From Bryum argenteum (Eukaryota > Streptophyta > Bryopsida > Bryales > Bryaceae), in the NCBI GenBank assembly GCA_037043015.1, contig CM073330.1, positions 15,270,512 through 15,334,511 of the forward strand: a stretch of DNA of 64,000 nt, in the 5' to 3' direction. The notes below the pieces were generated by a model. That model searched no databases, was not told the DNA's origin, and was given only the letters and a program-made list of their open reading frames with translations. The translations under genes were made by a program, and so were the position numbers. Shown here in pieces: positions 1 to 10,599 of the stretch. Numbering within the stretch: position 1 is the stretch's first letter; each line of letters opens with the position of its first letter.

Positions 1-1628
1 GGTAACATATGAGATAAATTTCGAAGCCAAAAGATATACACAAAAACGTTATTCCATATCTACCAACGTGTATGTCCTCCATTAGCGTCAATCACTGCTA
101 GTAACCTAGAGGGCATAGAATGACATAGTTGAAGGAGCTTTGTACCATTGACTAACTTCCACTCTCTTTCAAGAACTACCTTCAACACATCTAAGTTTCT
201 AGGGCATTGTTTGCCTTGTTGCACAACATCTTTTAACATCCTCCAAACGTTCTCGATTGGATTGAGATGGGGGGAGTTTGCAGGCCAGTTGAGCTTTTCG
301 AGAAGGTGGCTTTGTCTCCATTCTTTACATAATTTGCTCCTATGGACGGATGCCCCATCTTCCATAAGCACTCCTTGTGGAATTTGACCCATGAAATGAA
401 CCAATTTGGCATCGTAAACCACTTCTATAAAATCCTTAGCAGAACGTTGACCTTTAGGCATAAAGACAAGTTCTGACTTTTGTCCTCCGGCAAATGCGCC
501 CCAAATCATTAAAGAAGTCATTCCACTTTTAAAAGTAGGAGCTAGACAACTTGATGAATAACGCTCGTATGTACTTCTCCAAACATGAATTTGCCGAGAA
601 TTTTTTTCAATTTCAAAAGTGGATTCATCTGTCCAAACAACACGCTCCCACTCTTTTGCACTCCATCCACGGTACTTCTGAGCAAAAGCTAATCGTTGAG
701 ACATGTGACGAGGTGTCAAAAAAGGTTTTTTGACTACAATTCGACTAAAAATGCCATTTTTATGTAAGACCCTTTGAATAGTACGTCTACACACTTGAGT
801 AGAACATGCATTGGTAATCTCTAAGAGTGAAGAGCAACGATGAATTTTTGAGTAATGCACAATACTACGAACATCTCTATCACTAAGCTTTTTAGCGTGA
901 CTTCCACCGCAAGGTTTGCGCTTGTAGGTTCCATCTTCTCTAAATGTTTTTACTGACCTTGTAACTGTTCTAATAGGAACTCCAATAGTAGCTGCAATTT
1001 GAACTCCTGTAAATCCTCCCTCACTCAAACCTATGATGCGAGCACGAATTTCATCTGAAATTGCCATCATAAACTTATAGAGTGCGTGATGCTAGCTACA
1101 GCAGTAGAGTAGGGATTAGAGTAGAGCAAAGGGGAGAGAAGGGAGCCAAGGTGCTGGAGGAGAGAGGAGAGAGAAGGGTCGCCAAAACACAAGCCCATAT
1201 GCATACACGAAAAATCATTTTGCTCTTACTCACTCATCATGTATGCCCAATGTGAATCAACACTCATGCATCCCACACTACAACACTCTCTGTTTTGAGG
1301 ATTGTCTCAATATTCAGTCTATTACAAATCACACACACCATTAAAAATTTGTCATGTGTCTAATGCACACTTTATAGCCAAGTGGATTCTTCTGCATGGA
1401 ACATCTCTTCACTTCTTCATTTAGATGTTATTGATCTTTTTAAGAAGCATTTATGTTTGGTGGCTTACTCACATGATTGAGTTCAATGAAAAAGCATGAG
1501 GTGTCAAAGATATTTTGACATTTTCAATATGACCTTCAAATTGTTTATCATAGTTACACATGTTGATAGATATGGAATAACTTTTTTTATGTATGTCTTT
1601 TGGCTTTGAAATTTATCTCACATGTTAC
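1..1628 (-). mobile_element. Tc1-like DNA transposon, nearly complete, with imperfect long terminal inverted repeats
   Basis: Positions 1-66 are an imperfect inverted copy (roughly 85-90% by eye) of positions 1562-1628; both carry the segments TAGATATGGAATAAC and TTTTGGCTT. The transposase lies between them on the minus strand, and its stop codon falls inside the inner edge of the left repeat. The window begins inside or at the end of this repeat, so the outer terminus and the TA target duplication cannot be checked. About 490 bp of non-coding sequence separates the transposase start from the right repeat. Confidence 0.75.
60..1070 (-). CDS. Tc1/mariner-family transposase, intact, DD34E
   Basis: This 336-residue protein catalyses cut-and-paste transposition at TA sites. 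The N-terminal ~110 residues hold two helix-turn-helix segments, including SEGGFTGVQIAATIGVPIRT, which would bind the terminal repeats. The DDE catalytic core follows: Asp148 in WTDESTF, Asp238 in LMEDGASVHRSK, and Glu273 in SPHLNPIENVW. Exactly 34 residues lie between the last two acids, which is the Tc1 spacing. The length is normal for the family and no stop or frameshift is present, so the copy could still be active. The usual SPDLNPIE signature reads SPHLNPIE here. Either of two adjacent ATG codons could be the start. Plant mariners are typically DD39D, so a DD34E Tc1 protein is atypical for this kind of genome. Confidence 0.92.
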   Translation of the reverse strand: MMAISDEIRARIIGLSEGGFTGVQIAATIGVPIRTVTRSVKTFREDGTYKRKPCGGSHAKKLSDRDVRSIVHYSKIHRCSSLLEITNACSTQVCRRTIQRVLHKNGIFSRIVVKKPFLTPRHMSQRLAFAQKYRGWSAKEWERVVWTDESTFEIEKNSRQIHVWRSTYERYSSSCLAPTFKSGMTSLMIWGAFAGGQKSELVFMPKGQRSAKDFIEVVYDAKLVHFMGQIPQGVLMEDGASVHRSKLCKEWRQSHLLEKLNWPANSPHLNPIENVWRMLKDVVQQGKQCPRNLDVLKVVLEREWKLVNGTKLLQLCHSMPSRLLAVIDANGGHTRW

Positions 1629-2110
1629 CAGCGTAGAGATGGTCTTGTGCCAAAAATTTCACCATGTATCAACAAAAACTCAATCCTAAGGAGGGCGTCA
1701 AAGTTGGAAGTAGTAAAATGGTTTTCCCCTTTGTTTCTCAAAACTACACATGTTGATAGATTTGGAATATTCTTTTTTGTATGGGTCTTTTGGACTTGAA
1801 ATTTTCCACACATGCAAACAACATAAAAACGTTTTTGATCCAAAAATTTCATGGGCAAAAAAAATTTCCTCAATTCTTGGAAGGGTGTCAAAGTTGGTAG
1901 CTGTGACACTTTTCTCACAGCTATCCCATGTTGGTAGATCTTGCATAAGTTTTTTTGTATAAGTCTCCTGGACTTGAAATTTGGTATGCATGTTTTCAAC
2001 ATAAAGATGATGTTGTCCCCAAATTTTCATGGTAAAATAAAAATTTCTCAGCTTTGGGGAGGGTGTCAAAGTTGGCAGCAGTGTAGGACACTATCCCTAG
2101 AACTACTAAA
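1561..2110. repeat. Three degenerate tandem units (~180-190 bp) derived from the Tc1 terminal repeat
   Basis: Units start near 1561, 1752 and 1930 with TGTTGATAGAT or TGTTGGTAGATC. Each continues with a TTTTTTGTAT-like run, a CTTTTGG/CTTGAAATTT block, a CCAAAAATTTCA block and GGAGGGTGTCAAAGTTGG. The first unit is the right inverted repeat of the intact Tc1 element. Related segments reappear near 4690-5060 and 5270-5430. Confidence 0.6.
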
Positions 2111-2344
2111 CGGCCAATTTGAATGTCACCCTATTGTACAGTGGGGTACAGTTTGCTTACAAATTATGGCCGCACTGCAGGACAGTGGAAAAAGTGGGAA
2201 ACTTTAAAATGCAAAAACTTGCTCAAAAATTGTCCGATTTTGAAATTTCAAATTGCGTTGGAATGCAAGTGAAGTCTACTTTGAGGTTACAAAAAGTATA
2301 TACATAAAAACTTGAAAATTGAATAAGCATTTGTATTTTCCTTC

Positions 2345-3407
2345 TACACTATCTACCACCTAGTGCTTCCACCTCTAGCAGAGATCACCGCGTTAATACG
2401 ATCGGGCATAGTTGAAATGAGGCATTTCAATTGCTCTAAGGGAACCTCATCCCATACTTTACGAATGCATTCTATCAATTCTAGCTTATTTTGTGGCATG
2501 CTATGGTAAAGAAGCCAATCTTTGAGTATCTTCCAAATGTTCTGAATTGGATTTAGATCAGGTGAGTTTGAAGGCCACTTCAACTTCTTCATGCCATAAG
2601 CTAGTCTCCAATTCTCTGCCATCTTACTTCGATGCACAGGAGCTACATCTTCCATGAGAGTGAGGTCATGAGGATTATCCTGCATGAAATAAAACGTGCT
2701 CAAAGTGCTTTCATACACATTTTTCACAAAATGGCACCAGTTCTTTCTCCTTGAGGCATAATGACTAATGGACATTTGTCAAAATCTGTAAACGCACCCC
2801 ACACCATCACGGATGTCCTTCCAGATTTGAAGGTAGGCGCCAGACATTCTGACATATACTTTTCGTAAGGTTTGCGCCATACTCGAATTTGACGAGAATT
2901 TTTTCCGAGTTCAAATGACGATTCATCTGTTCGAATGACTTTGTACCAATCTTGTTCCGTCCAATGCTTATATTTGTGAGCAAATGCTAACCTAGTTGCT
3001 CTATGCACTAGATTGAGGTATGGCTTCTTTACAACAATACGATTTCCAAAGCCCAGATTTCAAATATATTTTCGCATGGTATTGTGATGCACCTGATATT
3101 TTGCAGCAAGACTAGGGAGATGTTGGCGTCAATCTTGTTGAATGTCTTGAGCTAAGTTGTATAGCGCACGATCTGATATTTTGCAAGAGTTGTGTCCTCC
3201 ACTTTGAGTTGTCATGCAACCAGATATCTTCCATTTAGTGATAACCGTTGAAACAGTGGAGCGAGGCATGCTCAAATGATTTGCAATATCAGATGGCCTC
3301 ATGCGACCTTGACGGAGTCCAATAATAAGTGCCCGCTCCTCATCTGAAAGTGTGCGTATCCGCATCACACCTTGAAAGAAATGTTGCTCAATACAACTCA
3401 AGTTCAA
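2345..3407 (-). pseudogene. Decayed Tc1-like transposase
   Basis: This relative of the transposase at 60-1070 is split over two frames. The N-terminal helix-turn-helix part (3407-3129, starting near TLSDEERALIIGLRQGRM) ends in a stop. The middle (3008-2760) holds RTDESSFELGKNSRQIRVW with the first catalytic Asp. The C-terminal part (2775-2353) holds LMEDVAPVHRSK and SPDLNPIQNIW. The third catalytic residue is Gln rather than Glu, so the protein would be inactive even if the frame were intact. Both copies end in the tripeptide TRW followed by TAG within TGGTAGAT, which suggests that the coding end overlaps the terminal repeat in this family. Divergence from the intact copy is large, so it is a distinct, older subfamily. 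Confidence 0.85.
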
Positions 3408-3554
3408 GACTTAGCTTCAGCCAACAAATCAGCAGGAACCTCATAAAAGAACTCGAGCATCACATTAACAGATCCAATTGAACTCGTCCTTCTATGAAAC
3501 TTCCTACACTAAGTATTTCTCGAGTAAAATACACATAAGGAAACAGAAGCTAAT

Positions 3555-3806
3555 TGGCTGCACACCAACTTTGTGAATAGCAGCATCAATTGCAATCACA
3601 TCGTAATGAACCTGCTTGTAAGTGCGCCATACATACTTCCCTGCCTCTGCAATTCATTGAAGATAAATCACAATCATGAGACTTCCATGCTACACTGATT
3701 CGATTCCCATAAACAAGTAAATGAACAAGAAGACATTACTTACCACACCATTGATCATCTCACGATGTCCAAGCATTATTTTGTTCCATGATTCTTCACC
3801 AAGGTT
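3555..3806 (-). pseudogene. Fragment of a long-chain acyl-CoA synthetase (LACS) gene, two exons
   Basis: Exon one (3806-3744) follows an acceptor CAAGCAG and reads NLGEESWNKIMLGHREMING plus V, ending at donor GTAAGTAA. Exon two (3644 to about 3557) follows acceptor TTGCAGAG in matching phase and reads AGKYVWRTYKQVHYDVIAID, then AAIHKVGVQP. This is the conserved stretch of plant LACS enzymes just before the GDRCGIYG segment; LACS activates fatty acids with ATP and CoA. No AMP-binding motif or later LACS sequence follows, and nothing recognisable precedes it. It therefore looks like an isolated relic or a captured gene fragment between transposons. Family assignment rests on recalled motif similarity. 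Confidence 0.55.
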
Positions 3807-3809
3807 CTG

Positions 3810-4680
3810 CTTGACAACACAAAAAAATTTCAATCATGATTGGAATCGTCGTGGAAATTCACTGGATTAACAAGAACTCACATAGCCACCAGACATCAAG
3901 TTTCAAAGAAGTATATTCTAGTGCAAGCTATAAATCATTCCAAGAGTGATGTATACTAAAATTTGGAAACTGTCCCATCTACCTGGAAACTGTCCTACCA
4001 ACACAGCTAGTGTCATGGAAGAGACTAAGTTCCTGGATAGTCTTTGAGAAGAATTGGCAAATGGAGAATCATGTAAATCAGCAACCGTTTGCTTTCTCTG
4101 GTCCCATAAATCCATGATGCCTCTAACACTCACCATGAAACACACATAATGCTCATTGCCTGCTCACGATGTGCTCACACATGCTACTCACTATGTTCAC
4201 AGCCTTGGAGAATGCTCTTGAACCCTTCTTTGAAAAAGTGCCCTCTTTAAATATCTAGAGCTCATTACTTATTGAATGCCATGTGGCAAAAATAAGGCAC
4301 CTTGATGATGAATGTTAGCCGCCAAAAAAATTGGTGGTGTGTGATGCCCAATTTCGTGCGACGTGCAATATTCTATGCAATGTTTTTGAGCCATTTTGTG
4401 GATGGTGGTGGAATTCTTATCTTTGTCATTAATGCTTCATGCCCTCATGCAAATATTTAATCTCCACATATTTGAAACATATTGAGGAACGTGCCCACCA
4501 AATTTCATGATTAAAAGAGGTGGAATCTGTGAGTTATGGGCCATATTATACTGCTTGAGAAAATGAAGCTCAAGGAGCTAAGGGCCAGAATTCGTAAGCA
4601 AATTGTACCCCTCTGTACAGTAGGGTCCAAGACCCCAAGATAGATTGGCGTTTTCGAGTTTGCAGTGAGAATTTGATTAC
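3810..4680. other. No supported gene
   Basis: A minus-strand open stretch at 3918-4145 (containing DLWDQRKQTVADLHDSPFAN) is not recognisable and has no clear splice sites or start. The rest is AT-rich, non-coding sequence without obvious structure. Confidence 0.4.
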
Positions 4681-5480
4681 TGCCAACTTCGAAAGCCTAA
4701 AAAATTGGTATTTTATGACTAAAATTTTACCAAAGACTTGTCTTGAATTTATTTACTTGTATGCCAAAAGATTTCAAGGCCAAAAGATTCGTCGAAAAAA
4801 ATTTATTCAAAATATACCAACTGTTAAAACGATTTAAGTGGTGCCAATTTGATAGTCTCCCAAAGATTGAGTATTTTTTTGTTTTTTTTTCTTTTCTTTT
4901 TGCCATGAAATTCTTGGAACAAAAACCTTTTTAAGTTAATAACATATGATAAAAATTTCAAGGCCAAGAGATTAATTCAAAAAAAGAAACCCATCTACCA
5001 ACAAGTGTAGTTGTGGGAAACAATGGAGGAAACTATTTCATTGCTTACCAACTTTGACACCCCTCTTAATGGTGCTGAATGAATATATATATATATATAT
5101 ATAATTATTTTATCTTTATTTTTTTTATTTTTTTTTTAAATTTTAATTTTTTTTTATTTATTTTTTAAAATTTGTATGACCTTGAGATTCTAATCAAATT
5201 TCATTAACCTGAAGAGTATTCTGCTGAAAGAAGAAAACAAAGAAGAAGAAAAAAAAAAAAAACCAATCTTTGGAACGTTGTCAAAGTTGGCAACAGTGAA
5301 AAATTTCCACTACTACCAATATTGGTAGAAATTGAATAACTTTATTCTAGTGAATCTTTTGGCCTTGAAATTTGGCATACATGTCTTTGACTTGAACACA
5401 AGTCTTTAGTAAAATTCGTAGTAAAATACCAATTTATGATCTCTCAAGAGGCTTTTAAAGTTGGCAAATATAAAACTTTT
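4680..5480. repeat. Tc1-terminus-like repeat fragments with AT microsatellite and poly-T/poly-A runs
   Basis: Blocks such as CAAGGCCAAAAGATT, CATCTACCAACA and GTCAAAGTTGGCAAC repeat the inverted-repeat vocabulary of 1-66 and 1561-2110, in both orientations (4690-5060 and 5265-5430). An (AT)n run lies near 5076-5104, followed by about 60 bp of T-rich sequence and a poly-A tract near 5250. No coding sequence. Confidence 0.5.
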
Positions 5481-7900
5481 CTCATTGCAAATTCAAAACT
5501 GTCATTTTTTCTTGGACCCTGTTGTTTATGGTACAAAAAGAACTCAAACTTCCTTTAAAGGCAAGTTTTGAAAAAAAGTTTGAAATATGCATGTGTACTC
5601 AAAAATAACAGGAATTTGCAAATAAAAATGAAAAGTGTAATTGAAGCAAAAAGGGAGAATTGTCAATCGTATGGTGCATGTAAATTTATAGTTTTTTAAA
5701 GAATTTTAGAAAAAAAGAAAAAAGCAATATCTTGCAATGATGCAGTAAAAAACTCTGATGTGAAAAAATGAATGCTTTTTGAGGAAGTACATCACTTTCA
5801 TCCACTGTTAAATTCAACTTTATTTTTTGGAGGTGGATACCTTTTAAAGTCTACTCTTAGTACACAAGAGTTGTTGATAAGTGTTACAGAGGTTAATTGC
5901 AAACCATAACCCTAAATGGCACAGGTGACCGTAGTGTTACAACACTAATCATCAAACAATAACACTCAATGTGAGAGCATGCAAACTTTCCTCCAAGTGG
6001 AAGAATTTATTGGAAGTGGTGCAATGAGTGGGTCAAAGCTGCGACAAGCGACATTGATTGCAATGGTCGCCCAAAGTGAACACTAATCTCAAGAGAGTTG
6101 AGAAATAGTGTTCTTTACCAAAAGTTACCTTTTACACTAACCTCCACGTAACACTAATTCACAACTCTTGTATAGTAGAAATCTTGACCAAATTAAAGAT
6201 GTTTTTAAGTAAGGAGTAGAGTTGAGTGCAAAGGGTCTAGTTTTGAACTAGATTCCCTTTGTGAAATTTTAGGCAGTTTTCACCATTGCAAGGCTATTTC
6301 TTGAGCCAAACAATTTTTTATGATTTTTTTTGGTACAATGGTAGTATTGAGAAAAAGCTGAAAAATTTCTAGGTGGATCTTTTTTCATTGGAGTAACTTT
6401 GTTGATAGATTTTTCACTCTAAAGTGAAGATTATGAAATTATGTAGTTTGTTTTGCATATAAGTACGTTATGATCTTGCAATGTGTAAGGCCTCATGACT
6501 CAAATTTTGGTCCACATGACTTACAACAAGCCTGCTACAAAATTTGTACTGTTGCAGCTCGAATAGTTTATCATTATTTTAATTTATGACTTTTTTGATA
6601 TGTGTTGTTTTGGCTTAATATAAGTTGGGACGTCACTATGATAGTTGAACAGATTGGTTCTTCAGACAATCAAGGGTAAGTCTGCAAGAGAAGTCCAGAG
6701 AGTATTTCTTCTAAGTCCTACTATTACATTCTCTACTGAAGTGAGCATGATAAAAGCCTTTGCAACTGCAAGGAGTAGAAATTAGCAACCAGGTGAAAAT
6801 GCAAGTCATACCAACACTTCTTGCCGTGGCTGCGACAATTGTGTGAGCCAGCAAAGTCAACAAACACCACAGCAACTGTGCACGTGACAAGAGTAAAAAA
6901 TAAACAAATATATCTCATAGTGATTTGTGTCTGCCTCAAATCCTCGTCGGGGTAAGATATCGGGAAAGAGATATTCAACAGGAGGTAAGATAAAGAAAGA
7001 GAGATCGAAAAAGCACCAAGGATTTGTGCAAAATCTCTGTCTGTACTCTGCTCTCTCTAAAGTTTTCGTTCAGAGTTGTAAGAGATAACACACTTTTAGA
7101 TTTGAACTGACGACCATGTTTGTAGAATTTATCCAAATTGCAACTTATGAAGTACGTAAACAAGGTAGCGTACTTCTCTTTACCACTACATGAAAATTCT
7201 CCAAAACAAAGTGTGAATTCATTTGATAACTTTATTATCTTTTAACTTACTTTTTAATATCTATTTTGGCTCTTATGAAGACCTTCACATGGTGAGGTTT
7301 GGTTAGATAGAGAGTATTAATATCTCTTTAGGAACCTCTTTTGATGCCCTTAACGTACATGTGGCTCAATTTCACAAATATAGAATCTAGTTTGGGTAAG
7401 AAGTCATGACATGTCTCTTATTGAAAATGTTACATACACATTTTATTTGTAAACATTGCTCATGGATTTTTCTTACACATGAGGTTTGAATGATCATGGA
7501 AGAGATAGTTTTGATGACATTTTACTATATCTCGAACACTTTGGTGGTAGTTCATATAATTTGGTTGTTTGAAGTGGTAGTTATGATCATTTGAAGTTGC
7601 TTTTGTTTGTCACATGTGACACTTCATCTAAATTACAAGTCTAAAGATTGAGCTTCTTTGTGGGTTCAATTCATTTTTCTTCTAAAAAGAAGTTACATAT
7701 ATAAAACATGTATTGAAATAGCTTCCATAAGAGATTGTTGAAGTTTTCCATTGTGTCATGCCTTGGCAAAAGTAGCTTGTAACAAGAGCTAAGGGTGAAT
7801 AGTAAATAACATGTTAAAAAAGTTGTATGTGTTTTATCTTACAAACTAACCTTGGTACTAGATAAGGAATGCGCATTGTGGTGTTCTCCCTCTTGAATCT
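5480..7900. repeat. AT-rich intergenic DNA with one fragment of the ~1-kb dispersed repeat (6190-6640)
   Basis: Positions 6190-6640 match the 3' half of the dispersed element at 19970-20940, sharing TTTTCACCATTGCAAGGCT, GGCCTCATGACTCAAATTTT and GGTCCACATGA, and end near GGGACGTCA. A minus-strand frame at 6733-6978 could start at an internal Met (MRYICLFFTLVTCTVAVVF), which looks like a signal peptide followed by two Cys, but no gene structure supports it. The remainder shows nothing recognisable. Confidence 0.5.
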
Positions 7901-7901
7901 A

Positions 7902-10595
7902 TCAGTACATATACCGCACGCTGCTCAGTGTTTTCAAGCTCTTGAGCTCCTCTCCTTTTGCAATGCCAGAGTCGATATAGCACATTTGATACTCCGCTTG
8001 ATTTAACGTGTGCATCCTCCGATTGACAAGCTCTTCCCACCCCTGCTTCTTCTTTAAAGCCGTGATAATGACACGAGTCCTCTAAGAAGGATCCAAGACA
8101 ATCAAGTAGTCTTCCTCTTTGTTAGACCCTTCCTTCTTACATCGCTCAATGCCAACGATAGTGCGGGAATGACCGCGATGCTGAAAGTAGAGCGGCGAGC
8201 TATTGCTGAAGTTCCTGGAACCCTCTACATGGTTGATGCCAGCAGAAAAATAGTTCCATATCCAATCAATCATATACTTGTGATTCAAAGGAAGATCTGA
8301 AGCTCCTCCACCCCCACCACCTCCAGCACTAGAGTGTGACAGTCGTTGCTCTCTTGTAATTTCTGAGGAATCCCCTGTCTGCACCGCTTGTTCTTCACCA
8401 GACACGTTAGCTTCGCTGTCAAATATGTTATGCTTCCTCTCCTCCACACAAGAGAGACAAACATTAGGATCTCCGGAAATTTGTCGGAGGAAATGCAACT
8501 CCTCCTTCTGATTAGGGAAAACAATGACATGATTCTCCTCTAAAGAATCGCCACTAGAGTCGGAGGGAAAAGAAGCCCAATTCTCTTCCGATAAAGAGTT
8601 TTTATCATCCTTGGCAAGGTGGCCTTCACCATCGGCGACTAACATGCCCTTGAACTTCTTGGAAATTTCTTCTGTATTCTGATACAAGTCACACCTCAAT
8701 AAGTGTTAACAATTGGGAACATATTTTTGTTGGCACTTAGACGATAGTAAGACTTCACTTATCAAAAGGTAATGCCAATGATTTGTAACACCCATAAAAA
8801 CAACACTTAAAGTACTTTAAAAAGTAAATACATAATATTTTTAGAAAAAATGAACGAAATTATAAATTATTGATATATTATATAAAGTCCCTTCAAAGAA
8901 TGAATCAATAGTAGTTTGGCAAGATTTTGCTACACACCAAGATTCTACTTCCTTTTTCTGATGTTTCAAAATTCTTAATAGATAACATGGTGTCATTAGG
9001 TCTTTGCTCAAAAAAAATTTCACAATGTGAAGGGCACTACTTATATCATTAAAGCCCACAACCTTTACTATATTGCGAGGATTAACATTAACTTCATCAA
9101 GATTTCAGTATCTTCATGCTCACTACCTTGTTGTTGGGATGAAAGTATTTCAATACTTTTTCATTGATGGGCTCATAAGGGTTATTCAGATCAAACTCAA
9201 GCTCATAATTTATGATCTTAAAAATACATGTACCAATCGTTTTTTTTCTACAATAGACTTCTAGAGTCATTTTTCACCCAGAAACTATTACTTGACTTCA
9301 AAATGATCTCCCTCCAAACTATGGTTCTTACAAAAAGTCCTTTTTTAGAAAGTTATCACTTATCGAGGTAAATTCAACAAGGTTGGGAGCACAACATTGC
9401 ATAACCCTTAACACATAACAATTCCCTAGTGCTAATTTTAAAGAAGCGGAAGTCTCCATAACACATAGTTTTAACAGAGTACCACTAACCGAGTAATAGA
9501 CCAACACATATAGTAACACTAATCGAGGTGTGACTGTAGCAGCGTTCGCCTTCGTCTCCACCTCCAAATTCGCCATCGTGGTCGCCTTTAGCACCGCCAC
9601 CGCCACCGCCCATGCCCCCGCCCCCGTCTTTGAAGCCGCTGCCCTTACTCATTAACTGATCTCTTCCTCGCTTGCTACCGGCGGTGCAAGAATCTACAAC
9701 GCGAGCTCGCACGCCAAAGGAGCGGAGTAATGCGGCACACTCTGTAGTTCCAATCCATTTGTGCGTACCCGAGATTTTCCAATCAAAATAGTCTGCACCC
9801 AAAGGGTCAAAACCTTTTAGCCACGCGATTTCCAGCCATTGCTGCATTGCAGGAATGTCCGGAACAAATCCTGCTGCACCAAAGAGTGCATCCTTGCACT
9901 CTGCATCCTGGGCAAGGACATAGGAGCTCAACATCTGTATATTTCGCCATCCGCAGCCCCAGCCAAGATCTTCCTCCTGCCTACTTTCGAAGTGTTCCAT
10001 GTAGCCAGAGACTACAACAACGGAGGATTGTCTACAAGGATTTGCTTCCAAGCACATCTTCAGTAAAGACATCAAGGACACGTCTGGCTCCACATAATTG
10101 AACTCCCGAATTTGTCTCAGGATCAAGCTCCTTGTAAACTCCTCCAGATTCAACCTCTGTAATGCCTCCTTATTGCGGTTAACAATACCTTCTCCCTGCT
10201 CATTCGAATCCCTTGCAGTACCATGACCGTCTTCCATTCCTGCTTTGTTCTCCTTAGGCGGTGAACCTAGACTCACAATTGATGCACACCCAAGTTTTCC
10301 TTGTCAGAATAAAACTTATACTATTCCGTATAATTGCGGTCGTGCTCACCAAAATACTTGGGATGCCGCGATGACCCTTGTGGACAAAAAAACGTGAAAC
10401 CTCGACGCTAATGATTCTGCAAAGTACAACAGTACAAATATTTTCGGCAAAACACTGACTATTGATGAGATTAGTACCAGTATTCTTCTCTTCCCCTTGT
10501 GAACGCTTTCCGGGTCCGTGCATAATACACTCGGTACGCGCAGCCTTCCCCTTATGATCTGATGAGATGTGACGCTCTTGGTCCTGGGACTCTTC
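7902..10595 (-). CDS. Peptidase C78 (ZUFSP/UfSP-like) ubiquitin-family cysteine protease, multi-exon, with an in-frame TAG
   Basis: C78 peptidases cleave ubiquitin or UFM1 conjugates; the ZUFSP branch prefers K63-linked ubiquitin. The main exon runs from about 10266 to about 9500. It holds GWGCGWRNIQMLSS with the catalytic Cys, GFVPDIPAMQQWLEIAW, IGTTECAALLRSFGVRAR and a Gly-rich insert. The next exon starts at 8678 after acceptor TTGTATCAG. It adds an acidic linker, MIDWIWNYFS, and PLYFQHRGHSRTIVGIE with the catalytic His, then LIVLDPS with the Asp. The frame then meets TAG and continues as RTRVIITALKKKQGWEELVN through QAEYQMCYIDSGIA to a TGA at 7902-7904, in agreement with the family C-terminus. 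An upstream exon at 10595-10478 (phase 1, donor GGTACT) is inferred. The junction between the two main exons is not resolved. The N-terminal zinc fingers of plant ZUFSP were not found. It is either a recently broken gene or has a variant transcript. Confidence 0.8.
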
Positions 10596-10599
10596 CTAA

